This document shows positions 27,694 through 37,191 of a stretch of 57,293 nt of DNA, piece by piece. The DNA is from Thermoplasmata archaeon (GTDB taxonomy: Archaea; Thermoplasmatota; Thermoplasmata; Lutacidiplasmatales; UBA184), in the NCBI GenBank assembly GCA_021809545.1, contig JAKAYL010000005.1, forward strand, positions 1 to 57,293, given 5' to 3'. The stretch's first letter is position 1, and each line of letters begins with the position of its first letter. The notes under the pieces are model-generated. The model saw only the letters and a list, made by a program, of their open reading frames with translations. It was not told where the DNA came from and ran no database searches. The translations under genes and the position numbers were made by a program.

Positions 27694-29103
27694 TTTCTCG
27701 TCGATGCGGACGTCGGCCGCCTCTTTCCAGGCGGCGCTGCCCGGAAGGAGGGATTCGGTCTCCCCACGCCCGTTCCACGTGGGATGGTGGCCGCCCCAGC
27801 GTCCGTCCAGCAACTGGTAGAGCGCCTGGTCGATCCCTTCCAGGGGGGACTTCGCGAGGGCCGAGGCGAGGAAGCCCTCCACGATCGTCCGGAGCGCCTC
27901 GCCTTCAGGGAAGCCTCGGGACTCCAGGTAGAAGACCTTCTCCGCATCGAGCGGGGCCACGGAAGAGGAGTGGGCGGCCTTCACGTCGTTCGAGGAGAGG
28001 ATCTCCATCCCCGGGGCGGTCTCCGCCCGGGCGGACTTGGAGAGCAGCATCGCATGCTCGGAGAGGTACGAGAAGATCTTCTTCACCGACGGATCGATCC
28101 GCATCATCCCGGTGAAGATCCCTCGGGCCTTGTCCTTGAAGACCCCACGGGAGATGGATTGCCCGCGCGTGTCGTCGGCGTCGTGGAGCACCCGGATCGA
28201 GCTGGAGCAGGACTGGTCCTCGTCCCCGTAGAACACCTGAAGGTCCGTGACCTCCGAACCCTGCTGCTCGAGGCGGGAGAAGTTGCGCACGGTCGTCCGG
28301 AAGCCGTCCATGCCCGAGAAGAGCCAGTAGACGTGGGCGTTCTGGTGGGCCGAGAGGAAGCGGTTGTAGAAGGAGACGGTGGCCCCGTCCGGGGTGTGGT
28401 TGGTCAGGGAAACGATCTCCGAATCCGCACCGGCCACGAGGCTAGTGGAACTGGAGTAGAGGCGGGAGGACGTCTCGGGGGCGCTGGTGTAAACCTCCTC
28501 GCTGTGGAAGACACGGCTCAACCGTCCCGCGTGGAGGACGCGGCGCACCGCCAGGGCCTGTCCCTTCCCGTTCAGCACGGAGATCTCCCGGATGCGCACC
28601 GGGCGGGCGGGGGTGTCCGGGATGACGATGCGGAGCCAGTGGGTGGCCAAGGCGAGGTTCATGGCGCTGAACTTCTCCTCCTTCGGCTGCCCGAGCCCGA
28701 GGAACTGGGAGATCGTGTCGGCCCCCGATTGGAGGAGATCCTCCCGGGTCTGCACTTGGACGCCGGCGGGGCGCGGCCCCTCGGGCCAGTGGACGTGGGT
28801 GCCCTCCGCATCGTGCACCACGAGGATCTCCCTCTTCCCGGCCTGGGGCTGGGGGAAGGAAGACCCCTTGACGAGGGGGGTGACCTCCGAGAGGTCGAAG
28901 TTCACGAGGTGAGCATATTTCTTGTACAGCGGGTCCTTTTCCGCAGGGAGGGCGAGGAAGGCCCGGAGCCCGGCCAACCGTTCTTCCCGGAGGGGACCGG
29001 GTTCGGAGAGGGTTTCGGAGATCGCGGCGGGAAGGGATTCTGAGAACCAGCGGGCGGACCGTGGAGCGGTCCCCGACGTTACGCTCTCCTGTGTTGCGAC
29101 CAT
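27685..29103 (-). CDS. SufB/SufD family Fe-S assembly protein
   Basis: VSFYNRFLSAHQNAHVYWLFSGMD, RGVFKDKARGIFTGMMRIDP, NDVKAAHSSSVAPLDAEKVFYLESRG, EGEALRTIVEGFL; start at internal ATG. Confidence 0.94.
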   Translation of the reverse strand: MVATQESVTSGTAPRSARWFSESLPAAISETLSEPGPLREERLAGLRAFLALPAEKDPLYKKYAHLVNFDLSEVTPLVKGSSFPQPQAGKREILVVHDAEGTHVHWPEGPRPAGVQVQTREDLLQSGADTISQFLGLGQPKEEKFSAMNLALATHWLRIVIPDTPARPVRIREISVLNGKGQALAVRRVLHAGRLSRVFHSEEVYTSAPETSSRLYSSSTSLVAGADSEIVSLTNHTPDGATVSFYNRFLSAHQNAHVYWLFSGMDGFRTTVRNFSRLEQQGSEVTDLQVFYGDEDQSCSSSIRVLHDADDTRGQSISRGVFKDKARGIFTGMMRIDPSVKKIFSYLSEHAMLLSKSARAETAPGMEILSSNDVKAAHSSSVAPLDAEKVFYLESRGFPEGEALRTIVEGFLASALAKSPLEGIDQALYQLLDGRWGGHHPTWNGRGETESLLPGSAAWKEAADVRIDEKLR

Positions 29104-29260
29104 GGTTTCACACCTGCCCCGAAGGAGAACCGCGCACTCCCATAGCTTGACCGCGGGCGGGGAAACCGAGCGGCGAATTCTCAGGTGACATTTCGGCTGA
29201 TAGACTTGCGTTAGCTTCATAAACACTTTGAAGCTTCGAATCATACAATCGGTGAGAAAG

Positions 29261-29662
29261 ATGGCTTACGACATGTACCAGGAGAGGATCCTCGAACACT
29301 ATCGCAAGCCGAGGAACTCCGGGCACCTGGAGCATCCCGACCTCTCGGGCGACGAGTCCAATCCCCTCTGCGGGGACCACATCGAGGTGGAGCTCAAGCT
29401 CGATCCCAAGGGTTCCACGGTCGAGGACATACGATTCTCCGGGGACGGATGTGCCATCTCGGTGGCGAGCGCTTCCCTCCTCACCCTCCGGATCAAGGGG
29501 ATGCCGGTGTCCGAGATCGTGAAGCTCACGCAGGAGGACATGGAGAAGCTCGTCGGGGTCCCGCTCTCGCCCGTCCGCATCAAGTGTGCCATGACGTCCT
29601 TCGTCGCTCTGAGCCACGCCCTCTCCAGCCCCAAGGCATCGGCTCCGGCGGAGTCTCATTGA
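29261..29662 (+). CDS. sufU: SufU/NifU-like Fe-S scaffold protein
   Basis: MYQERILEHYRKPRNSGHL, NPLCGDHIEVELKL, FSGDGCAISVASASLLT, PVRIKCAMTSF. Confidence 0.94.
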   Translation: MAYDMYQERILEHYRKPRNSGHLEHPDLSGDESNPLCGDHIEVELKLDPKGSTVEDIRFSGDGCAISVASASLLTLRIKGMPVSEIVKLTQEDMEKLVGVPLSPVRIKCAMTSFVALSHALSSPKASAPAESH

Positions 29663-29853
29663 TCAAGGTCGACACCGACGCGTGCTGCCTGTGCGGTCTC
29701 TGTGTGGGGGTCTGCCCACCGGAAGCCCTCGATCTCACGCTGATCCAGCTCAAGGTCCTTCCCAACTGCACGGAATGCGGCTGGTGCGTCCCCTACTGCC
29801 CCGTGGGAGCTCTCTCCGGTGGTAGAAAGGTAAAATTGCGCCGAAGCCCCTAA
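29659..29853 (+). CDS. 2[4Fe-4S] ferredoxin
   Basis: CCLCGLCVGVCPPEAL and CTECGWCVPYCPVGAL; TTG start overlapping the sufU stop. Confidence 0.88.
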   Translation: MIKVDTDACCLCGLCVGVCPPEALDLTLIQLKVLPNCTECGWCVPYCPVGALSGGRKVKLRRSP

Positions 29854-29918
29854 GGGGCGCTGAGAGGATCCCGGGGGGGGACTTCGGGGAGCATAGCCTC
29901 CCCGGAGTTTCCCGGGTA

Positions 29919-30062
29919 GGGAGGCGCGGTTTGACGAAGGACCAGAGGACCAGCCCGGCACATACCTGCCTGCGCGAAGGGCTGGGATCGTCTGAACGAA
30001 CGGGGTGTAGCCTTTTCCTCTTAGTTACCTTCCTCTCGACTTTCCTGTCGCCGCAACCTCCC
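29919..30062 (-). ncRNA. Candidate structured ncRNA of unknown family
   Basis: Minus strand: closing stem GGGAGG..GCG / CGC.CCTCCC, internal hairpins CGAC-AGGAAA-GTCG, TCGT-TCAG-ACGA, CCAGCCC...GGGCTGG enclosing GGCA...TGCC; TATA-like CATATTAAGG centred about 27 nt upstream of GGGAGG. Confidence 0.45.
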
Positions 30063-30110
30063 TGATATGAAATAGCATGGGGTCCTTAATATGGTTTGCA
30101 GTCCCGACGG

Positions 30111-31238
30111 TTAGCGGTCGATCCGACGGAAGATCTCTTCCAGCCGAGGGAGCGGGAGTTCGGTCCGCCAACCGGAGGGGGACGCATGGGTCTCGGTGAT
30201 GCGCGCTCCCTCGGCCCGGACGGCCTCAAAGATGGTCTCCCGGGAGGGTGGGCTCCGAAGATGGAGCCGCTTGGAGAGCACGCCGGTCTCGTGGTAGAAG
30301 AGGCAATCCACCTCCGCCTCGCTCTTGAGCGTGGTGAGGAGCTTGGGGAACGCCTTCTCCTCGCCCGGATGGGCGATCTCGGGAAGGGAGCGTACGAAGT
30401 TCCGGTCGTGGAGCTTACCGGTCCAGAGAGGGCCCGAGGGTCGTGGGTTCAGCAAAGGAGGTCCTTCGTACCCCTCGAACGGTACCTGGGAAACCCCGTG
30501 CTCGCCCGTGGGGTCCCCAGCCAGGATCCGGAAATAGCCCCGTATATGGTAGCCCCCGATGACCGAGAGCTGCGGGACAGCGGTCCGGTTCAGGACCTGC
30601 GCCTCGGCGCGGATCTTGGCGATCAGGATGCGCATGGCGCCTTCCCGGGAGAGGTAGCCCCGCACCGCCCGGGCCCCGTAGCGTGTCAGGCAGGTCTGCG
30701 TCTCCGGCCCTGCGAGGACGGCCATGTCGGTGGCCGTGACGGCCAGCATCCCCCCGTCCACCACTGCCTCCACACCGGCCCTGAGGAAGGGAACGGGAGT
30801 TCCGAAAGGGTCGATGTCGACGAGGTCGAAGCTGCGACGTTCCGGAGCGGTCTCGGCATCGTGCCATCGGGGGACCAGCCGGCCGCTGCCCTCTCTCGCG
30901 GCATTCTGCTCCAGCGTGCGGAAGGCCCCGAGGCTCTGGTCGGTGGCGAGGACGCTCTCGACCGCTTGGGTCTCCGTCAGGAGGCGGAGCCCGCGTACCC
31001 CGGTCGCCGCCAGCGCATCCCAGACCCGGAGCTTGTGGCCTTGCCGGGCCGCCTCGGCCGTGGCCACGGACACCGACATATCCCGGGAGAGGGCCATGGC
31101 GGGGTTGTAGAAGACCGCCCGCCGATGGGCCGGGCCCTTCTGGCCGACCTCATGTTCGGGAAGGAAGAGGTGGGTCGCGCCTTCCTGTTTCAGATCGAGG
31201 GGCCTTTCTTTCGGAGCGAGTGTTTCGGGATCCACCAT
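30111..31238 (-). CDS. trm1: tRNA (guanine26-N2)-dimethyltransferase
   Basis: VFYNPAMALSRDMSV, VWDALAATGVRGLRLLTE, FDLVDIDPFGTPVPFL, YLSREGAMRILIAKIRAEA. Confidence 0.95.
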   Translation of the reverse strand: MVDPETLAPKERPLDLKQEGATHLFLPEHEVGQKGPAHRRAVFYNPAMALSRDMSVSVATAEAARQGHKLRVWDALAATGVRGLRLLTETQAVESVLATDQSLGAFRTLEQNAAREGSGRLVPRWHDAETAPERRSFDLVDIDPFGTPVPFLRAGVEAVVDGGMLAVTATDMAVLAGPETQTCLTRYGARAVRGYLSREGAMRILIAKIRAEAQVLNRTAVPQLSVIGGYHIRGYFRILAGDPTGEHGVSQVPFEGYEGPPLLNPRPSGPLWTGKLHDRNFVRSLPEIAHPGEEKAFPKLLTTLKSEAEVDCLFYHETGVLSKRLHLRSPPSRETIFEAVRAEGARITETHASPSGWRTELPLPRLEEIFRRIDR

Positions 31239-32284
31239 GCCTCCCCTTTGTCGACGATGACCGAGACCTCGACCTCCCGCAGCTCCTCTTCACTGAGCGG
31301 GTTCCGCAACCTCAGCTTGTCCCCGGATACCGGGTGGAGGACCACCGAGGGATCCTCAGGAACGACCAGGGCACGAAGCACGCGGTCTCGCGCCGCCACG
31401 ATACGGGCCCCGGACTCCGTCTCGGTGGTGGGCAGTGTCTCCTGCTCCCCGGTGGCGATATCCAGGATCCGGAGCTTGTCGCCGAGCCGGCGTTTGAGCT
31501 GCTTGAGCTTTCCCTGGCTCTCGAAGAAGTCTCCCGGGAGGAGGGCGGGGAAGCGGAGGAGGACGGTGGTCCGGTAGATCTGCCGGCCATCCTTGACCCC
31601 CCACAGGGACGCGGAGTCCTTGGTCCGGGCCCCGCTATGGCTCTTGATCTCCCTCGCCACCGACTTGGCGGTGGTCGTGTCCGTGAAGTAGACATCGATC
31701 CCTTCCTTGAGGTCTTCCTCCCAAGCGATGGCCTCGGACCAGACGCGGGGGGCGCCCGCAAGGAAGTGGCCCCAGTAGCGTTGGATGTCGGTGCGGAAGT
31801 CGGCGGTGCTGCGGTGGAGGTTGCCCTCCTCGGTGTCCCGGAACTGCAGCTTGGCGGTGAAGTACCGCCCTCCCCGGCGGGTGCAGGCCGGGCAGGTCTG
31901 GTGCGAGACCTTGAGCTCCGTGTTGACGAGGACTTCGAAGGACGAGCCCCCCAGTTCCAGGGTGGCCGTGCCGGCGAACTGCCGCAGCTTCGGGTTCTGT
32001 CCCGACTCTTCCCACGTGAGCGACTTGAGGATGAAGGGGGGGTTCACCTTGAGGTGGATCTCGACGTCCTTGCTGTGGAAGAACCCGGGGGGCGGGCCCT
32101 TCTCCCAGTGCCGGCCGTACTCCCGGCCCCCGCAGAAGGGGCACAGCACGACCCGGACCCTGGGGGGAAGCTCGATGGGTGGGCTCCTCTCCCGGAAGCA
32201 GTCCACGCACAGGGCATCGAAGAGCTCTACGCCGGCCTTGCCGCAGACCACGCAAAAGGCTCCCGAGGGTTGGCGTTCTTCCAT
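31190..32284 (-). CDS. NMD3-family 60S/50S export-adaptor homolog
   Basis: Double zinc-ribbon CVVCGKAGVELFDALCVDCF ... LCPFCGG ... CPACTRRGGRYFTAKLQFRD; DVYFTDTTTAKSVAREI. Confidence 0.92.
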   Translation of the reverse strand: MEERQPSGAFCVVCGKAGVELFDALCVDCFRERSPPIELPPRVRVVLCPFCGGREYGRHWEKGPPPGFFHSKDVEIHLKVNPPFILKSLTWEESGQNPKLRQFAGTATLELGGSSFEVLVNTELKVSHQTCPACTRRGGRYFTAKLQFRDTEEGNLHRSTADFRTDIQRYWGHFLAGAPRVWSEAIAWEEDLKEGIDVYFTDTTTAKSVAREIKSHSGARTKDSASLWGVKDGRQIYRTTVLLRFPALLPGDFFESQGKLKQLKRRLGDKLRILDIATGEQETLPTTETESGARIVAARDRVLRALVVPEDPSVVLHPVSGDKLRLRNPLSEEELREVEVSVIVDKGEAWWIPKHSLRKKGPSI

Positions 32285-32300
32285 GAGGTGTCCGTTACGT

Positions 32301-32627
32301 CTACAGCATCCGGACTATTTCTGCGTGCTCGACGCCGTCGAGGAGCGTGGTGGCGCCCTCTTCGAGGAGACCGGCCTTCTTGGCCACGCCGACCGTTCGG
32401 CTCCCCAGGAGGTTCACGATCGTGGAGGCCCGGATGAGCTGGACGAGTTCCTCCTCCGCGACCGGGGTCGAGCCGTAGAACCCGGGGCTGACCAGATATT
32501 CCCGGCGCCCGGTCATGAGCTTCTTTCCGAGGAGGTCGCGGTCGCAGGCGGCGAGGACGGTCTCCCCCTGGGTGCGGTGGACCCGGACGACCATCTCCTT
32601 CTCCCCGTCCGTCACATCAGTTTCCAA
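32301..32627 (-). CDS. DUF424 family protein
   Basis: VHRTQGETVLAACDRDLLGKKL...REYLVSPGFYG...STIVNLLGSRTVGVAKKAGLLEEG. Confidence 0.85.
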   Translation of the reverse strand: METDVTDGEKEMVVRVHRTQGETVLAACDRDLLGKKLMTGRREYLVSPGFYGSTPVAEEELVQLIRASTIVNLLGSRTVGVAKKAGLLEEGATTLLDGVEHAEIVRML

Positions 32628-35600
32628 AGCCCCGACCCCGTCCTCGGCTCGTAGATCTCGTTCAGTCGTCCCATCTCATGCATCAGCTTCAGGACCCGGT
32701 CCTTGGAGATCCCCTTCTTCTCCCCTTCGGCCACCAGGTCTTCCACCGTGAACCCGCTGGGAGACTGCTTTTGCAGTTCCACCATCACCTCGCGGAGGGT
32801 CTGCAGGGCGTTCCGGGCACTGGTGCTGATCCCCACGGTGATGTAGTCGATGTCCAGCACCGAACCCTCGGAAGAGAGCACGGTCTTCAGGAAGTGTTGC
32901 AGGATGGTGATGGCCCGTTCTGCGTCCGCCTTTGTGGCGACGGGGGAGAGCCGGGACCGTGCCGACGCCTCGGTGAGACGGACCAGCGCTTCCACCTGCC
33001 GGAGGGTGATGGGGACCGGTTTGTGCTCCCCCTCCCCCTGTTTCCGGAGATCGACGAAGAAATCGAGGAGCGCCTTGTGGGCCGCCTCCTCCATCACGGG
33101 GAAGACGTTCCGTTTGGCGTAGGCGACGTACTTGCGCATGAAGTCCGTGGAGAAGCGGTTCAGGACCACCTTCACCGGCGGTCCCTCCGGCCCGGCCTCG
33201 GTCCGCTTGGCCTCCCTCCCCTCCGCCTCCACGTGCTGGGCGAGGATGGCACCGGCAAGGGCCCGGTCCTTCTCCCGTTCGGGCTTGTCCAGGATGGCGA
33301 AGATGACGTCGAAACGGGAAAGGAGCGTGGGGGCAAGATCGATCTCCTCCGCCGGCAGCTTGTCCGGGGTGAACCTCCCGAGCTTCGGGTTCGCCGCGGC
33401 GAGCACGGGGCAGTGGGCCGGAAGGGTCGCTGTGATACCGGCCTTCGCGACCGACACCGTCTGCTGTTCCAGGGCTTCGTGGATGCTCGAGCGGTCGTTG
33501 TCGCTCATCTTGTCCAACTCGTCGATGCAGACCATGCCCTGATCCGCGAGCACCATCGCGCCCGCCTCCAGGGTCCACCGCCCGCCGCCGAAATCGTCCT
33601 TGACAGCGGCCGCGGTAAGACCGGCGGCGGTGGATCCCTTGCCGCTGGTGTACACCCCTCGGGGGGCGATGTTGTCGGCGATGTAGCGGAGCATCTGGCT
33701 CTTCGCGGTGTTGTGGCTCACGATGCCGTTGGCGAGGAAGCGGTGCGAGCCGGGGACTTCAATATCGTAGACCGTGGTGATCCCTGCGGGGGCGATCGAG
33801 ACCACGCGTTCCCCTTTCTGCGGGTGACGAAGGGATTCACGACGGGCACGTGCGTGCTCTACGACCTTCTCGAGGCGGGCGCGCTTCCTTGCGCTCTCGA
33901 ATCCTATCTCCGCAGCAAAGCGAAGGAGGGAGCGGCTTTGGTGGATCTTCAGGGTCCCGACCTTGCCGCGAGCCTTCGGAGGAACCGCTCCAACGATGTC
34001 GCTGGAGATGCCCCAGCGGAGCAGCAAGTGCTGAACATCCCGAAGGAACTCGAGGTTGGACGAACTTAGGGTGATCGAATTCTTCTTCTGGGCGGGTGCG
34101 AAAGACTTTCCCTCAGCTTCGTACAGCCAGCGGAGGAACGCGGCCGCGACGCTGTTCCGGGACCTTAGGACGGGTTCCGGGACCCTCCCTTCCCGGAGGA
34201 AGGAGAGCCACGAAGCGACGGAGGTTCCCGGGATGTCGAAGTGCGGGTGGGCACCCTGCTTTCGTGAGGACGGCGGGGCACCGAAGGTATTCTGGACGAG
34301 GGCGGAGAGTTTCGGGACGAGGTCGGCTCCTGCCGGGGGAACCCCGTAGCCCACGTGTCGCGGCCGGACCCAGCCTTTCCCGAGCAGGTATCCGAGGAGC
34401 GCCGCGAGGTCCTCGTCGAAGTACCGGGGGACCCGGACCTGTCCGGAGCTTTGAGAAGACAGGGGTGCGGCCCACTCCGTCGGGACGAGGGTGGTCTTGG
34501 TGCAAGGAATGGTGTCGGCGACCACGAGCTGGTCTCCGATCTTCAGGCTGTCCAGCCGCCTCCACTCTTGACCCGAGTGCGAACCCTGTTTCCAGATCCG
34601 TAGGGGGTGATTGAGCGTTCCCTGGATGCACTTTCCGCTCTCCGTGACGATCTCCAGGATGGGCTGGTTCTCGTAGCGATGGAAGCGCGTGGCCAGCCCC
34701 CGCGGTCCCAGTCCGTTCCCGATCCGGACCGGGGTCCGAAGGTCCTGGAGATGCCGGGTGCCCATCCGCTCCAGTCGCACGGAGGTGCCGTCGCCGAGCG
34801 TGACCCTCTCGTCCCCGATCAGGCATCCCGGGTCCCCGACGAGCAGCACGTGGATGTCGCCCCGGATCCGGACCCCGTCCGGCTGGTACTTCGCCACGCC
34901 CCCGAAGAGTTGGAGGGCGATGGCCTCCTTCTCGACCCGCATCCCCTGGATGGAGGGGGCCATGGAGTCCACGAAGCGGTCGAAGACCCCTTCCTGGTCC
35001 CGGAGAGCCTCGATCTGGCGGACCTCCTCGTCGGAGATCTCGATCTCCTTGAACTCCTTGTCCTCCTTCAGGATGTGGTTCACGAAGAGCACGACGTCAA
35101 AGACGGTGTGTTTCATCCCGGCGCCCTTGGGCATGTTCCGGGGGACGCTGCGGAGCACTCCGGTGACCTCGAGACGGTTCCCGGGGATCACCTTGCCCGT
35201 GAGGTCCTCGGTGACGAGGAGCGTCAGTCCCTCCGGGTGGGTTCCCCCCTTGAGCATCTCCGGGTTCTCCTGGATCTCGAGCTTCTGGGAATCGATGTAG
35301 GTGGAGGCCTCCGGGATGAGCGTGAACTTGGTCTTGCCGAGGGGCTTGTCGCAGCTGCTGCAGACGGTCGCCTCCTTGAGGGTCTGGGAGACGTCGTCCT
35401 GCTCGATGACGGTGCGGCCGCGGCAGGCGATGCACTCGTAGACGGCCCTCTTCAGCTGGGGGCGGACCTCGGTCATCCGCCGGACGATGCCGTCGATGAT
35501 CAGGAATCGGTTGAGGTGGGTCTCCCGGAGCATCCGGATGGGGACCCGCTGGGAGGAGGGGAGCCCGGAGACACGGACCCGGAGCTTCATCGGGGTACCT

Positions 35601-35854
35601 TCCCGGGTCGGCTGGGCCTCCTCGAGGGCCCTCTCTCCGGCCACGAGCGTGGGCTCGGGATACTGGAGCAGGTGATCCGCGAGGGGAGAGTCGTGGGCGT
35701 CCACCTCGGTGAACTCGAGCTCGAAGGAGCGGTTCTCGGGGTACTTCTGGACGAGGCTCGCCAGCCTCCGGCGGATCTCCGGATCCTCCAGGAGGCGGGT
35801 CCACCGCCCTTCAAGCTCCGTGGAGGAGAGCTGGAGTCCTTCGCCAACCGCCAT
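32612..35854 (-). CDS. mcm: MCM replicative helicase, intein-containing precursor
   Basis: MCM zinc-binding C4 region (CIACRG..CSSCDKP), split GDPG|TAKSQ Walker A, CIDELDKM Walker B, LLSRFDVIFAILDKP arginine finger; single continuous ORF. Confidence 0.96.
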   Translation of the reverse strand: MAVGEGLQLSSTELEGRWTRLLEDPEIRRRLASLVQKYPENRSFELEFTEVDAHDSPLADHLLQYPEPTLVAGERALEEAQPTREGTPMKLRVRVSGLPSSQRVPIRMLRETHLNRFLIIDGIVRRMTEVRPQLKRAVYECIACRGRTVIEQDDVSQTLKEATVCSSCDKPLGKTKFTLIPEASTYIDSQKLEIQENPEMLKGGTHPEGLTLLVTEDLTGKVIPGNRLEVTGVLRSVPRNMPKGAGMKHTVFDVVLFVNHILKEDKEFKEIEISDEEVRQIEALRDQEGVFDRFVDSMAPSIQGMRVEKEAIALQLFGGVAKYQPDGVRIRGDIHVLLVGDPGCLIGDERVTLGDGTSVRLERMGTRHLQDLRTPVRIGNGLGPRGLATRFHRYENQPILEIVTESGKCIQGTLNHPLRIWKQGSHSGQEWRRLDSLKIGDQLVVADTIPCTKTTLVPTEWAAPLSSQSSGQVRVPRYFDEDLAALLGYLLGKGWVRPRHVGYGVPPAGADLVPKLSALVQNTFGAPPSSRKQGAHPHFDIPGTSVASWLSFLREGRVPEPVLRSRNSVAAAFLRWLYEAEGKSFAPAQKKNSITLSSSNLEFLRDVQHLLLRWGISSDIVGAVPPKARGKVGTLKIHQSRSLLRFAAEIGFESARKRARLEKVVEHARARRESLRHPQKGERVVSIAPAGITTVYDIEVPGSHRFLANGIVSHNTAKSQMLRYIADNIAPRGVYTSGKGSTAAGLTAAAVKDDFGGGRWTLEAGAMVLADQGMVCIDELDKMSDNDRSSIHEALEQQTVSVAKAGITATLPAHCPVLAAANPKLGRFTPDKLPAEEIDLAPTLLSRFDVIFAILDKPEREKDRALAGAILAQHVEAEGREAKRTEAGPEGPPVKVVLNRFSTDFMRKYVAYAKRNVFPVMEEAAHKALLDFFVDLRKQGEGEHKPVPITLRQVEALVRLTEASARSRLSPVATKADAERAITILQHFLKTVLSSEGSVLDIDYITVGISTSARNALQTLREVMVELQKQSPSGFTVEDLVAEGEKKGISKDRVLKLMHEMGRLNEIYEPRTGSGLWKLM
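33710..34825 (-). other. Intein (372 aa) in the MCM Walker A motif
   Basis: Splice junctions GDPG|CLIGDERV...GSHRFLANGIVSHN|TAKSQML; block B GTLNHPLR; block F TVYDIEVPGSHRFLANG; LAGLIDADG-like remnants LLGYLLGKG and LRWLYEAEG. Confidence 0.95.
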
Positions 35855-35871
35855 GATCTGATGAGGGCCCT

Positions 35872-37191
35872 TCAGGGCTCCAAGCGGAATCGGTCCCGGG
35901 GGAAAAGCCTTGCTTCCCGGACGTTCGGAAGCTGGGCCAGTTTGGCCGTCAGCCGGTCGAGCCCGAGCGCAAAGCCCCCGTGGGGGGGCATGCCGTAGCG
36001 GAAGGGCTCCAAATAGCCCGTGAAATTGGCAGGGTCCAGCCCCGCTTCCCGGATCTGGGAGGTGAGCCGGTCGATCCGGTGCTCCCGTTGCCCGCCGGAG
36101 ATGATCTCCTGACCCCGAAAATCGAGATCGAAGTAGTTCGTCTTCTCCGGATGGTCATCCTGGTGCATGGCGTAGAAGGTGCTCCGTTTGAGCGAGGTCG
36201 GGAACTCGGTGATGAAGTACATCTCGGCGCCGTGCTCCTTGGCCACGAGATCGCCCAGGGTCTTCTCGTCCTCGGTGCCGAAATCAGCCTCGCTGGAAGG
36301 CTTTCCGAGCATCTCCATCGCCTTGCCGAAGGTGACCCGGGGGAAGGGGCGCTTCGGTTGCGGGAGGCTCCCCGCCAGCGGGTGCTGGGAGGCGGTGAGG
36401 GTCTTCCGGGTGTGCTCGAGCGTGCGGCAGAGGAGTTCCTCGATGGTCGTCCAGAGGGTCTCCGGACCGTCAAGGTAGGCCATCTCAGCATCGACGCTCG
36501 TGAACTCCGTCAGGTGGCGAAGCGTGTCACTGGGCTCGGCCCGGAAGGCGGGGGCGATCTCGTAGACCCGCTCGATGTCGGTCGCCATGAGCATCTGCTT
36601 GTAGAGCTGTGGGCTCTGGGCCAGATAGGCCCGGCCCCCGAAGTAGTCGAGCGAGAAGAGCGTGGCCCCTCCCTCGGCTCCCTGCTTGAGGATCTTGGGG
36701 GTCTCCACCTCCAGGAAACCCAATTCCCGGAAGGAAGCGCGCAGACCTTCCGCCAGGGCCGCCCGGAGTTCGAAGACCTCCTGGTTGGCCCGTTTCCGGA
36801 GGTCGAGGAAGCGGTGGTTGAGGCGGGTGTCGAGTTCGGCGCCGACCTTGTCGATGACCCCGAGCGGGAGCGGGGCTTCCGCGGCGGAGAGCACCTCTCC
36901 CGTCTCGGCGAGGACTTCGGCACCGATCTTCGCCTTCGGGTTCTCGGCCACCTGCCCCTCAAAGGCAACGACGGATTCCCGGGAGGTCTTCCCAAGGAGT
37001 TCGAAGAGGGGGTCGGGGGTCACTCCCTTCTTCAGGGTGACTTGGAAGAGGCCATGACGGTCCCGGATCACAGCGAAGCTCAGGCTGCCCAAGGCCCGGT
37101 AGTCCTGGAGATGGCCGGCGACCCGGACCTTCTCTCCCTTCTTCAGGGGAAGGTCCCTGGAGTAGGTCCGTTCACGGGGCAGGGGTACCAC
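35872..37191 (-). CDS. aspS: Aspartyl-tRNA synthetase (archaeal type)
   Basis: [48 protein letters not shown]. Confidence 0.96.
   Translation of the reverse strand: MVPLPRERTYSRDLPLKKGEKVRVAGHLQDYRALGSLSFAVIRDRHGLFQVTLKKGVTPDPLFELLGKTSRESVVAFEGQVAENPKAKIGAEVLAETGEVLSAAEAPLPLGVIDKVGAELDTRLNHRFLDLRKRANQEVFELRAALAEGLRASFRELGFLEVETPKILKQGAEGGATLFSLDYFGGRAYLAQSPQLYKQMLMATDIERVYEIAPAFRAEPSDTLRHLTEFTSVDAEMAYLDGPETLWTTIEELLCRTLEHTRKTLTASQHPLAGSLPQPKRPFPRVTFGKAMEMLGKPSSEADFGTEDEKTLGDLVAKEHGAEMYFITEFPTSLKRSTFYAMHQDDHPEKTNYFDLDFRGQEIISGGQREHRIDRLTSQIREAGLDPANFTGYLEPFRYGMPPHGGFALGLDRLTAKLAQLPNVREARLFPRDRFRLEP

Noticed and set aside
29919-30062. Assignment of the candidate ncRNA as RNase P RNA or SRP RNA
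   Set aside because: Only a short AGGAAAGTC resemblance to CR-I; about 144 nt is short, and CR-V and SRP helix 8 motifs were not seen
34607-35998. 463-aa plus-strand ORF (and other long plus ORFs at 32678-34069, 35980-37350, 37634-38797)
   Set aside because: Antisense to mcm, aspS and pyrG; no recognisable domains
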